A stretch of DNA of 64,000 nt from Micropterix aruncella (lineage: Eukaryota > Arthropoda > Insecta > Lepidoptera > Micropterigidae). This document shows positions 11,300 to 23,204 of this stretch, one piece after another. Position 1 is the first letter of the stretch, and each line of letters opens with the position of its first letter. The notes beneath the pieces were generated by a model. That model was not told where the DNA came from. It was given only the letters and a program-made list of their open reading frames with translations, and made no database searches. Location: positions 27,438,414-27,502,413 of the forward strand of contig OX155961.1 in assembly GCA_944548615.1 (NCBI GenBank), given 5' to 3'. The position numbers and the translations under genes were made by a program.

Positions 11300-11620
11300 A
11301 TGGACCACAGTCCAATTTATATACGTAATCTTGTTGAAACATGCGCATTACCGTGGTATTACATCGTTATTTTTTCCTCAGTGAACGTTTGTCACTTTTG
11401 TCTTCTTCTTCTTTTCTTCCCTGTCCCATTTATGTCCCTTTCATGATCCTGTTCACAAGGGTCGGCCTTCCTTATCCTTCTCCTCCACTGAGCACGATCT
11501 TGTGTTGTGTCGGCGTCGAGTTGAGCTTCTCTCGGGTCTTTTCGACCGTCGTCAACCAGGTAGCGTGTGGTCTTCTACCTAACGTCGTTTGTCACTTTTG
11601 TGTAATATATTTATACTAAC
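11300..11620. other. Pyrimidine-rich dispersed-repeat-like block
   Basis: A TTCTTCTTCTTTTCTTCC tract is followed by GC-richer sequence with no conserved coding features. The style resembles the block at 57310-57580, so it may be the tail of an old retroelement. Uncertain. Confidence 0.3.
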
Positions 11621-12227
11621 TGTATGTTAGTATATGGGAGCTAATGGGCCCATGATGAGGTGGCCACGATGACCCATGTGTTCAGGGTCGGTCACACTCA
11701 CGGGCCAACACCCATCCGATGGCCTCCACGCATGGGGTGCGAACCTGGGTAGGACACTGCGTCAACCAGTCTCCCCTGGAAATCAAACCTCTGGCGCTCC
11801 TGGACGGTCTGCGCGCCGAGCGGCGCAAGCCAATCGACTGTGCTCTCCGACTAACAGTCGGGGGAGTCTGGGAACTGTATTGTTTCCTATAGAGCGGGGG
11901 TGGTTGCCTACCTTACGGCGACTGCTCTTGAAATGACCATTGGCCATCCGATCCCGGTTCAGAGAGAAATCCCGGTTCAGAGGACCAGAGAAATCTGGTC
12001 ACAATTGGAAGCAAGGGCGCGAGGGTCGGCCCGCCAGGTAACAATACTGGCTATCTCGCGGTAAAGGCGTTGGCTTCTTGAGGGTTGTGACGTAGCTGGA
12101 TGTTGGATTTGTTCTGTCCAAAGTCTTCTACGTTCACTGCAGGGCGACAGAACGAGAAAATCGTTAAAACGTCCTGTGGTGACGGGCTCGCCCGTTGTAG
12201 TTGACACCGCAAGTTGTATGTTAGTAT
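11621..12227 (+). mobile_element. GC-rich retroposon with 13-bp target duplication
   Basis: The direct repeat TGTATGTTAGTAT lies at 11621-11633 and 12215-12227 and encloses a family member that starts ATGGGAGCTAATGGGCCC. Its 3' end keeps the GGGCTCGCCCGTTGTAGTTGAC block, which can form a short hairpin. There is no poly(A). The duplicated target on the right abuts another, older 3' fragment of the same family (12228-12370). Confidence 0.7.
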
Positions 12228-12370
12228 GGCTAGGCGGTGGACTGTTTCGTCCCGTATCTACGTTCACCCCACGATTGAAAGAACGATCAATATCGTTATA
12301 CCTCCCTGGAGTGACGGTTTCACCCGTAGTAGATGTGACCTTTCCATGTGACAACTCTAAAGTGACCTTT
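12228..12370 (+). repeat. GC-rich retroposon, older 3' fragment
   Basis: It shares GGTGGACTGTTTCGTCC, the ATCAATATCGTTATA block and GTGACAACTCTAAAG with the fragment at 2290-2440, but is diverged from the young copies. Confidence 0.5.
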
Positions 12371-12459
12371 AACGTGGCAACGCTTTCCCCTTTAATTCGA
12401 AATTTGTATTATAAATAATGTAATAAACCCTCAATGTTCTGTCATACATCTGCCTCTTA

Positions 12460-12860
12460 GTTCATCGCCAAACGCATCGCATTTCTCCGACTTTATTAAT
12501 GTCTCCTAATAACGCCAGTCGGACAGCTCGTCGAGAAGAGCTCCACCTCCTCCTCCATCCCATGGAGCATTCGGAGTTCGGAGTCGGTCGATGCTCATCT
12601 GCAGCTGGCTCGGTCCACGGCGCGGCGCGGCGGCGACGTTGCCGCTTTATCTGATTCGCTGGTGATTTAGCGCCGGTCGTGACCGCTCGCGAGCGAAACA
12701 ACACCCTTTGTTTGTCTGCGAAACACACTTTTGATTTACCGACCTCGATATGCGATTTAATGAAATTATAAGCGGGTGTCATTGATGCCTTTGAGGTAAA
12801 CCCCGCGAAAAGTAACGACGCGACGTCCCCACTAGGAAGGTATATCACTTCCAATAAACA
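12460..12860. other. Isolated GC-rich unique block
   Basis: About 400 bp of GC-rich sequence stands out from AT-rich flanks and matches nothing else in the window. A 130-codon frame spans it on the minus strand, but its arginine-rich, low-complexity translation does not look like a known domain. It could be an exon, a CpG-rich regulatory element or a foreign fragment. Confidence 0.35.
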
Positions 12861-12877
12861 TCGATTACTGATTATTG

Positions 12878-13112
12878 CCTATGAAATCGAAGACTATCGC
12901 GGTTATTTAATATTATAAATAAGATAAAAATGAATTAAACGCATGAAGTTCACCCAAAGAACACAGGACGTTTCGGCGATATTGCAACAGCCGTTGTCCA
13001 GCGTAGACTCTGTTAGTCTTTCAGGGTAGACGGCGGTATAACGGCTGTTGCAACATCGCCGAAACGTCGGGTGTTACAAAACTCATGCGGTAAATTCCTT
13101 TTTAATGTTATT
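12878..13112. mobile_element. Foldback MITE, copy 2
   Basis: This is the best-preserved copy. Its two arms, around 12968-12996 and 13037-13065, are inverted repeats of about 28 bp with one mismatch (core GCAACAGCCGTT). Outer parts pair more weakly (GCATGAAGTTC and GGTAAATTC blocks). The flanking GAAGACTATCGCGGTT block is also shared with copies 1 and 3. Confidence 0.75.
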
Positions 13113-13196
13113 TGCAAAACTTAGCGCCTATTCTAAAACTTGTCGAAATATGAAGACGAAAACGAAGAAGCTCTCCAATAATAGGACTCAGAAAGT

Positions 13197-13236
13197 GAGC
13201 TCGCCTTAACACAGGAGTGCCTAACAAGGCCAGCTC
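13197..13236 (+). other. Stem-loop of the LINE 3'-region type
   Basis: The arms GAGCTCGCCTT (13197-13207) and AAGGCCAGCTC (13226-13236) pair at 10 of 11 positions. They enclose ACACAGG-AGTG-CCTAA, which can form a small inner hairpin. The same architecture with other stem sequences occurs at 35787-35824, 57166-57205 and 45108-45146. Confidence 0.5.
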
Positions 13237-13249
13237 GGTTGTACTTTAC

Positions 13250-14555
13250 TTAGCACAATAGAAAAATAAACATCTAATTAATTTCTGCGCTTTTAACCTG
13301 GGCTCAGACAGATGTAGGTACCTATACCTAAATTTAGACGGTATAAACTACGGCTAACTGTAATATAAAATGGTAATTCCTAAAGTGTACTATTTTTTTT
13401 TAATTTTGTGCTCTTGCATTTGGATGTGTATATAACCAATAAATAAAAAGATAGACTTTCCTACAGCGGATAAGAAAAAGATAGATAGATCGAAAATACT
13501 TTATTGTGACTTAAAACTATTCATTAACATGAGCGGGATTATCATCGCAAGCCCATACATTTATATATGTGAGATTTTTGGGCACCATATAAGGTGTTAT
13601 CGACATATAGAACGGGAAAAAAATTGTGCGTGTCAGCTCCGACGCGCGACTAGAGTTTACTTTTTAAACGCTTTTGTCATTGAATATACAATAGGCAAAG
13701 AGGCAAAATAAATGCATTTCTTATAATACTGAAATCATGTATATACTTTTGTTCATATAAAATTGCTTGCTTGATTGATTGATTGATTGATTAAACGTAT
13801 ATTACTATGTTACGAAATTTTATTTAATTTTGAAATATTCTACTTAGATACCGCTAAGGTATAATGAAAATACCACTTAGGGATAATTCAAGAATATAAA
13901 AATGTAGATTATGAAACGATTTCATTTAAAGCCCCCGGTACGACAATTTAATAGGTAGTAAAATCTATATATAGCGTTCACAAAAACACTTATGTTTTCA
14001 TAAGTTATCCACAATACCATAGATAGTCCATACCTTGTTGAAAACTTACGTTTTTCCGTTCCTCTGCGATGAATTCGCAATTCAAGCACGTTTGTGGTCT
14101 CTCGTGCCAATACCAACTACGGGAAAAATTCCATCGCTCATAGGCTGATGTGCACGTACGACTCTCGTTTCTCCACCATCTACATTTTCAACCTCAACCA
14201 ACCGACGTTCGTTAAAGAATTATTCAAATCAATTGCACCTAACGAGCTTGTTAATACCTATCGTTCTTAATTATATACTTTTCATGCAACATATCAGTAG
14301 CTACTACAAATATTTATAAATATCTATAAATATTTATTATATATCTTTAAATATATATAAACATCAATAAATATCTGTATCTATATATCCACTATTCGAC
14401 CTATCTATATCTTTATTTATATATATATACATATACCATCATCTAACTCCTTCTTCCTAATCACTTCCAATTCCCTACCTCTCCCATCGGTTTTCTATAT
14501 TATTACTTAGTTTATTTTACAATTATTTTTTAAGTGTAATATGCTGAAATCCAAA
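13250..14555. other. No gene recognised
   Basis: AT-rich intergenic DNA with a GATT tandem at about 13770-13793 and TA-rich tracts near 14300-14430. A slightly more complex block at 14040-14260 has no recognisable feature. Confidence 0.5.
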
Positions 14556-14559
14556 TGTT

Positions 14560-14710
14560 TAATGTGCGGAAATCTGTTACTTTCGTAGGAAACGATTATA
14601 GGCGTAATGTTTTTCTTTTTTCTACATTATGTTTATGCACACGTATGTCAATTGTAGGTACCTATGCGCTGTATGTTTCCAGAAATAAAATAAAATAAAA
14701 TAAATGAATT
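14560..14710 (+). repeat. LINE 3'-end fragment
   Basis: It matches 775-935 (words TTTCGTAGGAAACG and GCGCTGTATGTTTCC) and ends in an AAATAAAATAAAATAAAAT tail. It is a 5'-truncated, non-coding retrotransposon end. Confidence 0.6.
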
Positions 14711-15699
14711 AAATTTGTAACCATAGAAAACAAGTGGCCGTAGAAAATCATTCACAATTATATCTCAAAAAAATGTTTAAGTAGGAACGAGGAAACATAG
14801 GTATATGTCGGCTTATAAGGTATTATCGATATTACCGACATGTACCAAGATTTTATATACATTTTAAATATTTTCTTATATCTTACATATGCATAGGATG
14901 TAATATCATTTTACAAGGGTCACGGAAAAAGACTGACCAGTAGGTTTGGTTAGCGGCTGGTCATTTTTTCTTCCAAGGCAATTTTTATTTAATATTCATT
15001 TTTAATCATGTTCGTAGCAGCTCTTATACACTAATTCTCACCAGCGTCAGGCTTGGTCAGTACTTGATGCTTCCCCGCCTGATGCTTGATGCGATGTTTC
15101 ACTGTCCGTATGCTTCTACGTGATGTCATAAAAAGGCGGCCACCTGTAGTAGGTAGATATATGTACTTGTCGGCATTAAGGTAGCCCGTTATTGTAAGCG
15201 GTATAAAGGATAAAATATTAATAATAATAGTAATAATACCATATTCAATATATATGTAGGTATTCCAACTATTAAATATTGATAAAAACATTTTTTTATT
15301 AATTGTCCTATATTCTTTATGTGTTGCACATATAATTTTATATTATGTTTATAAATATACAAGTACAAATGTACTTTTACAAATTTATATTATTTTAATA
15401 GCAATATCATTCATTGCTTGTAATATAATCCCGTGTTTCCTCTATAAACAACTTGTAACCCTTTAAAATCAAATTAATCAAATGCGTTAATTCGTATATT
15501 TTACGTGGTAAATCTAATTGGTAGCTATTTTAAGAGAACAAAATTGGCTTCGCAACTGCTCTGAGTATCGAGATGTACTAAATTATAAATTATCGCTAAT
15601 GCGACAATTGTCGCTGTGAGTTCAACCCCAACTCAGTTGCCCACCCTCTAGCGGTAGTGGATTATTATTTAAGTGAAAAGGAACTATACGCCGACTCGA

Positions 15700-15855
15700 A
15701 TGATACTTGAGGTGACATGATACCTGGGAACGACCATATCTCATAAACTTTATTTCAAGCACACAAACACATAAACAATTTTTAGTCGGACGGTTGTAAG
15801 ATGTTGTCGTATCCCATTGTGAAATTTCACAATAAAGAGTAGGAACAAGCAAACG
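15700..15855 (+). repeat. SINE 3' portion
   Basis: The end of this fragment (GGTTGTAAGATGTTGTCGTAT then CATTGTGAAATTTCACAATA) matches the tail of the tRNA-derived SINE at 54767-55035. The upstream word GACATGATACCTGGGAACGA recurs at 17396-17415, a shorter remnant. Confidence 0.55.
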
Positions 15856-15899
15856 AACCTTTAATTCCAGTCGGATTTTCAGTTTCTAATCTATTCAAT

Positions 15900-16330
15900 T
15901 GTATATTATCATCAAGCAAATATACGAGTATATAAAGATTTATGAAGTATTGCCTAGTATCTGGCGTGAACTTCTAGAGATATTCACGTCAATAAAACGA
16001 TTCTAAATAAAATTATCGCATCCGCCTTCATACGGTCCTAGAAATTGACGAGTTAGGGTCGACGACCTTATATCGATAATAATCTATCGATTTGTCACGA
16101 GCATTTGACATCCTTACAAATGACTGCTCCGAGTATCGCACTGGTTTGTTTATGGGATCTCGGTAATGGTGGCAAATTGCATAGAAAAGCCGACTTTACG
16201 AATGTTTAATGTCATTATTTCCTGTAATCGTGTTAAGAGTGACGCGAACATTTTATTGCTCGCTTCGCGACTTGAGTGAAGCATATTAGTGGGAAACTGT
16301 GAAGTTATATTTTACAGAGAATGGGAGATT
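15900..16330. other. Unique moderately GC-rich non-coding block
   Basis: 16010-16310 has balanced composition, no frame of note and no copy elsewhere in the window. It contains ATCGATAATAATCTATCGAT, nearly palindromic. This is the kind of block that could be a conserved regulatory element; nothing proves it. Confidence 0.3.
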
Positions 16331-16430
16331 GCTGTATGGGATTACTGTATCTAATATAATATGTCATCTGACGTGACAAGTAGCGTGCACAGCATAAAGC
16401 CAATAAAGTTTGCCTGCCAGTCCCAGGGGT

Positions 16431-16443
16431 GGGGGGGGGGGGG
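16431..16443. repeat. Poly-G tract
   Basis: An unbroken run of more than ten G lies just before a TATATATATA tract. A second such run is at about 26391-26404. Confidence 0.8.
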
Positions 16444-16649
16444 GTCAAAATATATATATATATCCGTTTTCATCTGGATTTTTTTTGGCGCGTTCACAAT
16501 ACTTTACCACCTCCTCGGTTGGCAGGCAGGTAAAGTAAAAGTTTATGCAAATAAAAGAATCGATCATTTGGAAAAAAAAAAACAAAATCGCATGTTCCAA
16601 AAAATCTCTATATTCTTTACGTTAGGGTACAGAGTAGAGTAGAGTACGT

Positions 16650-17010
16650 AGACACAGTTAGCGGCGAAAGGTTACGCTCTGGGAGTATTCCTGGACATCG
16701 AAGGAGCATTTGACACCACATCATATGCAACTATAAAGAACGCCATGTACAGACGAGGAATACCAGAGACCATCATTGACTGGACATTGAGTATGCTATC
16801 AAATAGGAATCTGACCGTATATCAAGGCGACACCTCCATCACGGGAATCCCTGTCAAGAACTGTCAGGGTGGAGTCATCTCCAGTACCGGGCTACTAGCT
16901 GACCACTGACCTAACCACACAGTGGGTAGTAACAAGAGACCTTGCAGATCTAGGTGACATCAAGGGCTCGAAACAAGCCCCCCACTCTATCTACTACTAC
17001 TACTACTACG
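16650..17010 (+). pseudogene. Non-LTR reverse transcriptase remnant (R1/I-like)
   Basis: The translation contains LGVFLDIEGAFDTTSY, matching the first catalytic-aspartate block of non-LTR reverse transcriptases, followed by RRGIPETIIDW and a damaged PQG-like block (NCQGGVIS). The frame then stops, and the YADD region and everything after it are missing. The fragment ends in a CTACTACTACTACTACTACG tract, typical of some LINE tails. It is truncated at both ends and internally deleted. This group differs from the Jockey/CR1-like copies elsewhere in the window. Confidence 0.65.
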
Positions 17011-17639
17011 TTAGGGTATCTACCTACTAAACACCATCGTACATACGTTAGCAATCAATAACAACATAAAAGTGGCGTTACTGATAATGCGAATGCCAAT
17101 ACATTGAGTTTATTATTTCTCCCGTAAATTTCCGTTTTTTTGTGCTTGCATTGCTTTCAAACAGACCAAGTCTACATATCTGTGACCTAGTTATTCACAC
17201 GACTTAAAACATTATTTAAAAATTAACACATTAAAAAATAAATACTTAGGTTCCTTATGTCGTGAGCGCAAGATCCGTACTGGTCAATTATTTAGCCATT
17301 ATACTCCCCAGCATATTTAATGTATGTCCGCGTCCACATAGCCTGAGGATAATTCGCAAAATGCAATACAACAATTCAACATTCTGTATTAAAGTGACAT
17401 GATACCTGGGAACGACCACATTATTCAATGAACTATTGTTTCATATTTTAAAAAAAAAGATACGCACTAATTTAAATAAGTTTCCAAGCTAATCCCTAGA
17501 TAACGAACCCATTTATAATTTAGATTTAAAAAAAGTTGCCGATTGCCTTGGATAATCAGGCTTTAATCTGATTTCGAAAACTTTCAGGCGTGATTACTCA
17601 TACAATGTAAGCGGTGAGTGTGTTTTATTTTAATGTAAT
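17011..17639. other. No gene recognised
   Basis: AT-rich. It includes a short SINE-like word at 17394-17420 (see 15700-15855). Confidence 0.5.
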
Positions 17640-18005
17640 TAACACCTGTATGTAACTAACTGTGTAATGGAATCTAAGCTAACTAATTTAACCTACTTCC
17701 AAGGATCGTAGCGTCATGAACATTGGTAGCTGTATGTAGTTCTGATGACAATACAATAATATGGTACTATCGAACTGATCTGATGATGGAGTCGGAAGAT
17801 ATGAATTGGAACTTCATGATGGAACATCGTATCACAGCTGTGTTTGGACTTGTTAGAAAAGTCTTGGAATGAACTTTGACCACGATTAGGTTTCAAGGTC
17901 TGATGATGAAGCTGGAAGATAGGCACTGGCATTCCATGATGGAATATCGTATCATAGCCGTGTGTATGCGAATATCGTATCATAGCCCAAAAGCGTGTTT
18001 TCAGT
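17640..18005 (-). repeat. Dispersed repeat D, copy 2
   Basis: This is the reverse complement of the 35270-35640 copy, with high identity through the TTCCATCATGAAGTTCCAGT and CAAAGTTCATTCCAAGAC blocks. It is non-coding in the sense that no protein family is recognised. Confidence 0.7.
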
Positions 18006-18499
18006 GTTTTTTAAAACTATTAATTTATTATATTGACTGGTTAATTCTCTAGCGTTTCGCTTAGCCACATTTTTATTTAGGTCCTAAATTAATTACAGTT
18101 AATTATAACGTGACAGCGCTCACAGGGCTACGCTAAATATACTTTAACTATTACCCTTATACCACCACTGTGGAAAGACAGTTTTCTCTGACTGTGTTGC
18201 GATCAAACGTACAGTATCCGCCCGCTCGCCGGCGCATAATCTTATAATATCTAAATATATTTATTTTTCAGAAAAAAAAAACAAAACCCAAACAACTTTT
18301 TTTTATGCACGAATCTACTGCTTAATTTTAAAGCGGAGAAATGCTGTATACCGAATGGTATGGTCATGCGAAATATGACTACAATATTATTGTCATACAT
18401 TTTATATGTTTTATATTATTTATTTATTGGTTCCTTAACTTCATATTACGAAATTTTATATAAATTTTTATTTCCATGATCATGCCATATAGATATTTT

Positions 18500-18680
18500 T
18501 AAATATAATTTTTGTATTTCATCACATTTTTTTATTTTTCGTTTTAATTGTGCATATGAATAAATCATTGCCATACAAAGAGTCTTTCTTGGTACGAGCT
18601 ATGGCCTAGTTAGGCAGATTCCGTAATTAATACAATGTAAATTAAAATTTTTGAATGAATAAAGGAAGAACGGAAACTGA
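18500..18680 (+). repeat. Probable LINE 3' end
   Basis: It contains GGCCTAGTTAGGC followed about 50 bases later by a GAATGAATAAAGG tail. The same CCTAGTTAGG word occurs in the 3' region of the LINE at 45108-45146 and near 19330. I could not find the left arm of a matching outer stem here. Confidence 0.35.
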
Positions 18681-18687
18681 ATGTATC

Positions 18688-19005
18688 TTAACCCGTTGAG
18701 TTTGAGTCAACCAAATCTGGTCGCGAAACAATTATCCGTTGAGTATGAGTCGACCAAATCTGGTCGCGCGTTTTTTTCACTTCTTTGACGTTCTCATATT
18801 TATTCATATTTATCTAATTGTTTTACAAAATGATATTTCAATATTCTATATTCGAAATTTCAATGCAATCATTGTGCAGTTGTTCTTTTTATGATTGGTG
18901 TACCTAGTAGTTTCGTAGTTATAGTACTTTAAGGTCGATGTCGCCGAAAATCCTGCAAAAGAGACAGATGCATCCATGAAAATACCCATTTACTCCAAGG
19001 GTTAA
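18688..19005. mobile_element. piggyBac-type MITE, copy 2 (TTAA-flanked)
   Basis: The 310-bp element (18692-19001) is in the opposite orientation to copy 1 and flanked by TTAA at 18688-18691 and 19002-19005. It carries the duplicated GAGTATGAGTCGACC-type motif at its left end. Confidence 0.85.
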
Positions 19006-19299
19006 TGACACTTCAAAAATAGCAACACATTTACACGCACACACTCACACCGCTAACGTTATAATTACCTATATTAAACAAGAGTGAATTCAGTTTTTTA
19101 TTTTTATGAAATAATATTTTGTACATATTTGGATTTATTTTTTAATATTTTTTTACTACTTTTATTATTTAGTGTTTATTTAGATTTTACAATAATTATT
19201 TTGCGTATTTTATTTTTTATATTTTATTTGTAAATTTACCAATTTCTTAACATCTTTTTCATAAAATAAATTTTTCTCCTATTTTTATTAATATGATAT

Positions 19300-19420
19300 A
19301 AAATTGGCGTCTTCTTTGGAATAAGCACTGCCTAGTTAGGAGTAATGAAAAAATAATTGTGTAAAAATAATTCCTATATATTTTTTTTCAATAAATAAAA
19401 AAATAAATCAACAAATAAAG
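19300..19420 (+). repeat. Probable LINE 3' end
   Basis: A CTGCCTAGTTAGGAGTAATG word is followed by an AATAAATAAAAAAATAAAT tail, as in other LINE ends here. No coding part is present. Confidence 0.35.
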
Positions 19421-22400
19421 AATAACATTATTATAATTAATATCCACTGCCTACTCGTATATCCAATATCATATCAATAGTAAATCCTCTGAAAACGCTA
19501 GCCATGGTACAGGTATAGGTATCCCAGTTGGTCGGCACTAAATACGAATAGCTGCGAAAAGTACATTCAATTAGTGTTTCGCCGTTAGATTTCGTTTATA
19601 TATTGTAGCCAAGAAAATAGTTTTTATTAGTCAGGATTAAATAAATAAATAAAAATTTATAGGTAGGTACCTACCCCTCTTACATTAATTATAAAAAAAT
19701 GTGATAATTTATTTTTATGAGCATCCGTTTAAATTAAATTTCATTAGCTACTTAAATCGCTAACTACAGAATGGATACGATTGCCTTTTCTTTAAAAAAA
19801 AATACGGCAAAACAAAAAAAAACTGTGTCTAGGAAAATATTCTTAGGTAACCGTATTAGTTAAACATCTTACAAGTTTAATTGATATGTTCATAAATCAG
19901 AAGTATCAACCATTTTTTGATTTTATTTTACGTTTTAACAGTAGATAAACACAAAAAGTTATGTAGGTAGGTACCGTAATCTGCTCTAACTATGTACCAC
20001 TTTTCATATAATTTTAGCGATAACCTTAAATAGTTGAAAGATATATAATTGGTGTATTTCTTATTCAAAATAGATTATAGGTATAAGGTATATGGCAAAG
20101 TTCTAATATAATTGAAAGAGTATTCCGGGATGTTTCTATGATATTTTGAAAAGTGGTACATTGAATTGTGGCCAATAATGTACCATCACAGAAATGTCAT
20201 TGAATAAGTAATGTTGACTGGTGCGTTGCTTTGTATTTTATTGTCAACAGTAGACAAACCCAAATAATATGTAATCAAAAAAATGTTTCACGTCGAACAT
20301 TTTTTTATTTTTTTCAAATTACAAAATGATAGTTGAATGGTAAGTCGAAATTGAATGAGGGTCGAAAACAAAATTAAACCGACAGGAATGATACTTTCAA
20401 ATGCCCTGGATGTTCTGCAACTCTAATATTTTATATATTTCGTGCTTAAAAGACACAAGGGCTTGTTGTTTTATTTTTTAGACGTTTTTTGGCTTATACA
20501 GTATTTGATCTTTATCTTCTGGTCATTTCCAGAACGCTTCAGATCTCTTCATACAGCTTACTTTTAGAATAAATTCTACAAAAATACATATGAGCAAGTA
20601 TTATTATCGAAACTCTAGATAGCAGATAAGTTGTCTGGAAGTCTAATTATAAGAGAGGTTCCAGATGCTTACCAGATCTTATATCCACCTGACAAAGTTT
20701 GACGAGGTTCGTTGATTAGCAGAAATTATCCCGAAACAAAAAATGCCTTTTCAATCTCACTGCTCGCAGGCGACTGATCACTTCCGTAGAGATTCGTTCA
20801 GCATCTAGTCATGTTCATGACAAAATGGAATCGTACAAACTGTCTTTATTTCCATTGCATGACATTATTTTATTAAAAATAAATAGGAGTGGTACATTGT
20901 TTAGACAGGTCATAGTTAGGGCAGTTTACGTTACCGTAGGTATACACGGCCTGTTTGCAGTACGTTTGTAAGTATATATGCAAGATTTATGTTTTTTGAT
21001 TCATGTTTTTTCGCGATAATTACAATAACGAGACGACACACACATAAAATGATTATATGGGTATGTGAGTAGAGAAAAACAATTTGTCTGGTTTTTACAA
21101 ACGCAGACCAAAAAAATATATAGTAGTTTATTAAATAAATCATTTATAATGGTTAATAGCTTATGAATACATTTTAATACTTTTTAATATTGAGATATTT
21201 AGCGTTTTCAGCATCCAACATGTCTTTTTTTTTAATTATACTGCAAAAAGCCTATAAAGATTAGTCTTGCAAGGATTAGATGTAGGTATTTTATGATTCC
21301 ATAAATATAATAAAAGATTCGATCAAACCTAGCCTATCTTCTACTTTTTAAGATTTCACTAACTGCCATCCTAATGTACTGTATTATATGATTACTATTG
21401 TATTATATCATATTATATATAATAAATATTATTATCCAATTACTCATACTTCTATTTTGCTCTATCCAAATAACCTTACAACTTATTTAACTATTTCTTT
21501 TCTTACCCTTATATTATTATTAGCTTTATTATATTTTTTTCTACTATCAACGTGTTCATCTTATTTCTATGTTAATGTGTAATGCAAGCATTGCAAACTA
21601 TTCATAGGATAGTAAATTTGTTTCGTTTAAATATGTTTTTAAGATACTAGTAGGTATCATATATTTAGTATCTGTAAGTTTGCTATAAAATAAAAATTAA
21701 AAAGTAAATAAATTATTTTATTGTAGAAAATCTAACTATCATATTATTTTACCTTATTTTTATTCATGAATGATTTAGCCACCGATTGAAATGGCAGGAG
21801 ATGCTTTCGCGATTGTTGCAAAAAGGCCGCAATTCTATGAAATCGTTGCATGTCTGCGGTAAAGCGTTCCAGCTGCGATTGAAAAAATCCTGTATACTGA
21901 CGCCAAAACGACCTCTTTTTCAGTGATTTCGACCTATTTTTTTTGTAATTTGTAAATAGAGGTAATTTAAAAAAAAACACGTTTGGGCAAAAGTGACAAA
22001 CGTTCCCTTTCTGCATGTATCTATTTTTTAAGATTTATTGTAACCGAATTTTCACGTTAATTTTCCAATAATCCACAAATGTGGATTATTAGTTTTGTAA
22101 TTTGTATTTCATAAATGTTAATTACTTTTCGGTTTTTTATTTAACTAAGTAGCAATCACCCTTAAAAAAATAAAATCTATCGTCGCTCTCTATGTGAGAC
22201 CTCGTAGGTACACGCCAACGGGCAAGATTTTTATGGCACGGAAAAAGTGAAAATCTTCGTTCACAAGCTGTTTTTTGTAATTGTGTAAACGACACCAATA
22301 AAAAAAATTGTTTTCTGTACTAACATTTGAATCTGTCAAAGAGTTAAATTGTTTGTGAGGAATCACTACTAAGAACGTAAGAAGTATCACCGGATAAAAT

Positions 22401-23170
22401 CATCAGTCTACCAGATATCACTGCAATTATAATTACAAAAAACTTAGTAATTAGAACCTTTTGGGGCATTTACAGAGTGATCCGGAGCGTGAATTCACAA
22501 CAATAACATAAAAAATGCAAATTCGTTTTTTTCACGGGTTCGAAGTCTCATATGAGAATAAGAATAAATTTGCTCCCGAAATGAAATACTTAAATAAGTC
22601 ATCTACAAAGTCTGCTTGACTAGACCGAAGCCGTACCAAGGTACACTCGGCTATTTTAGGTATAAATTGTGAATTATACAAAATGGGTAGGTACATATAG
22701 ATCGTCGATTGGTTTTGTTACGCGTATTCCAGACATTTTAATTTCTTTCCGATTTTTATTCAAATAAGTAACAACAAAACCGTTGAAAACATAAAAATAC
22801 ATGCTTGTTTTTGCATGCTCAAAAGTTTTGAAAAGAAAAATAAATTAAACACTTCATTCTATTTTCAAGATAATGATTTTTTATTTCCGTTCAGGACGAT
22901 AACATTAGAGAATCGCAAGCCTCATCAATTATAACGAATACTGTCAACATCGATTAATTAATAATTAATTATATAAATTTATTACAATTGTACAATTTTC
23001 GATTAATTACAAGTACGTACGTTTTTTTGTCGTTTTGATTATGTTTCCGAAAGAGAAAAGCGTCACTCGCGAGATAAGGATATTATAGCGGTTTTTACAC
23101 ACTAGCCTACTTTTCTATTAAATATCACATGAAATAGCTAATCTTTACATACACTAAATTGGAGGTATTG
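19421..23170. other. Intergenic DNA downstream of disco, no gene recognised
   Basis: Mostly AT-rich. Words of the GTAGGTACCTACC type occur repeatedly (for example 19663-19676). The block 20680-20880 is of more even composition and unique in the window, and so is a candidate conserved non-coding element. The 90-codon frame at 21744-22016 (minus) lies in a slightly GC-richer patch but shows no recognisable domain. A TTTATT at 22978-22983 could be the disco polyadenylation signal read on the minus strand. Confidence 0.4.
22978..22983 (-). terminator. Possible polyadenylation signal of disco
   Basis: AATAAA on the minus strand, about 220 bases past the disco stop codon. It is in AT-rich sequence where such hexamers are common, so confidence is limited. 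Confidence 0.3.
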
Positions 23171-23204
23171 TGACTTGTGAGCGTCTCTAGGCGGAGAACA
23201 TGCG

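Noticed and set aside
12462..12854. 130-codon minus-strand frame as a gene
   Set aside because: The translation has no recognisable domain, and GC-rich composition alone keeps the frame open; kept only as an unexplained block.
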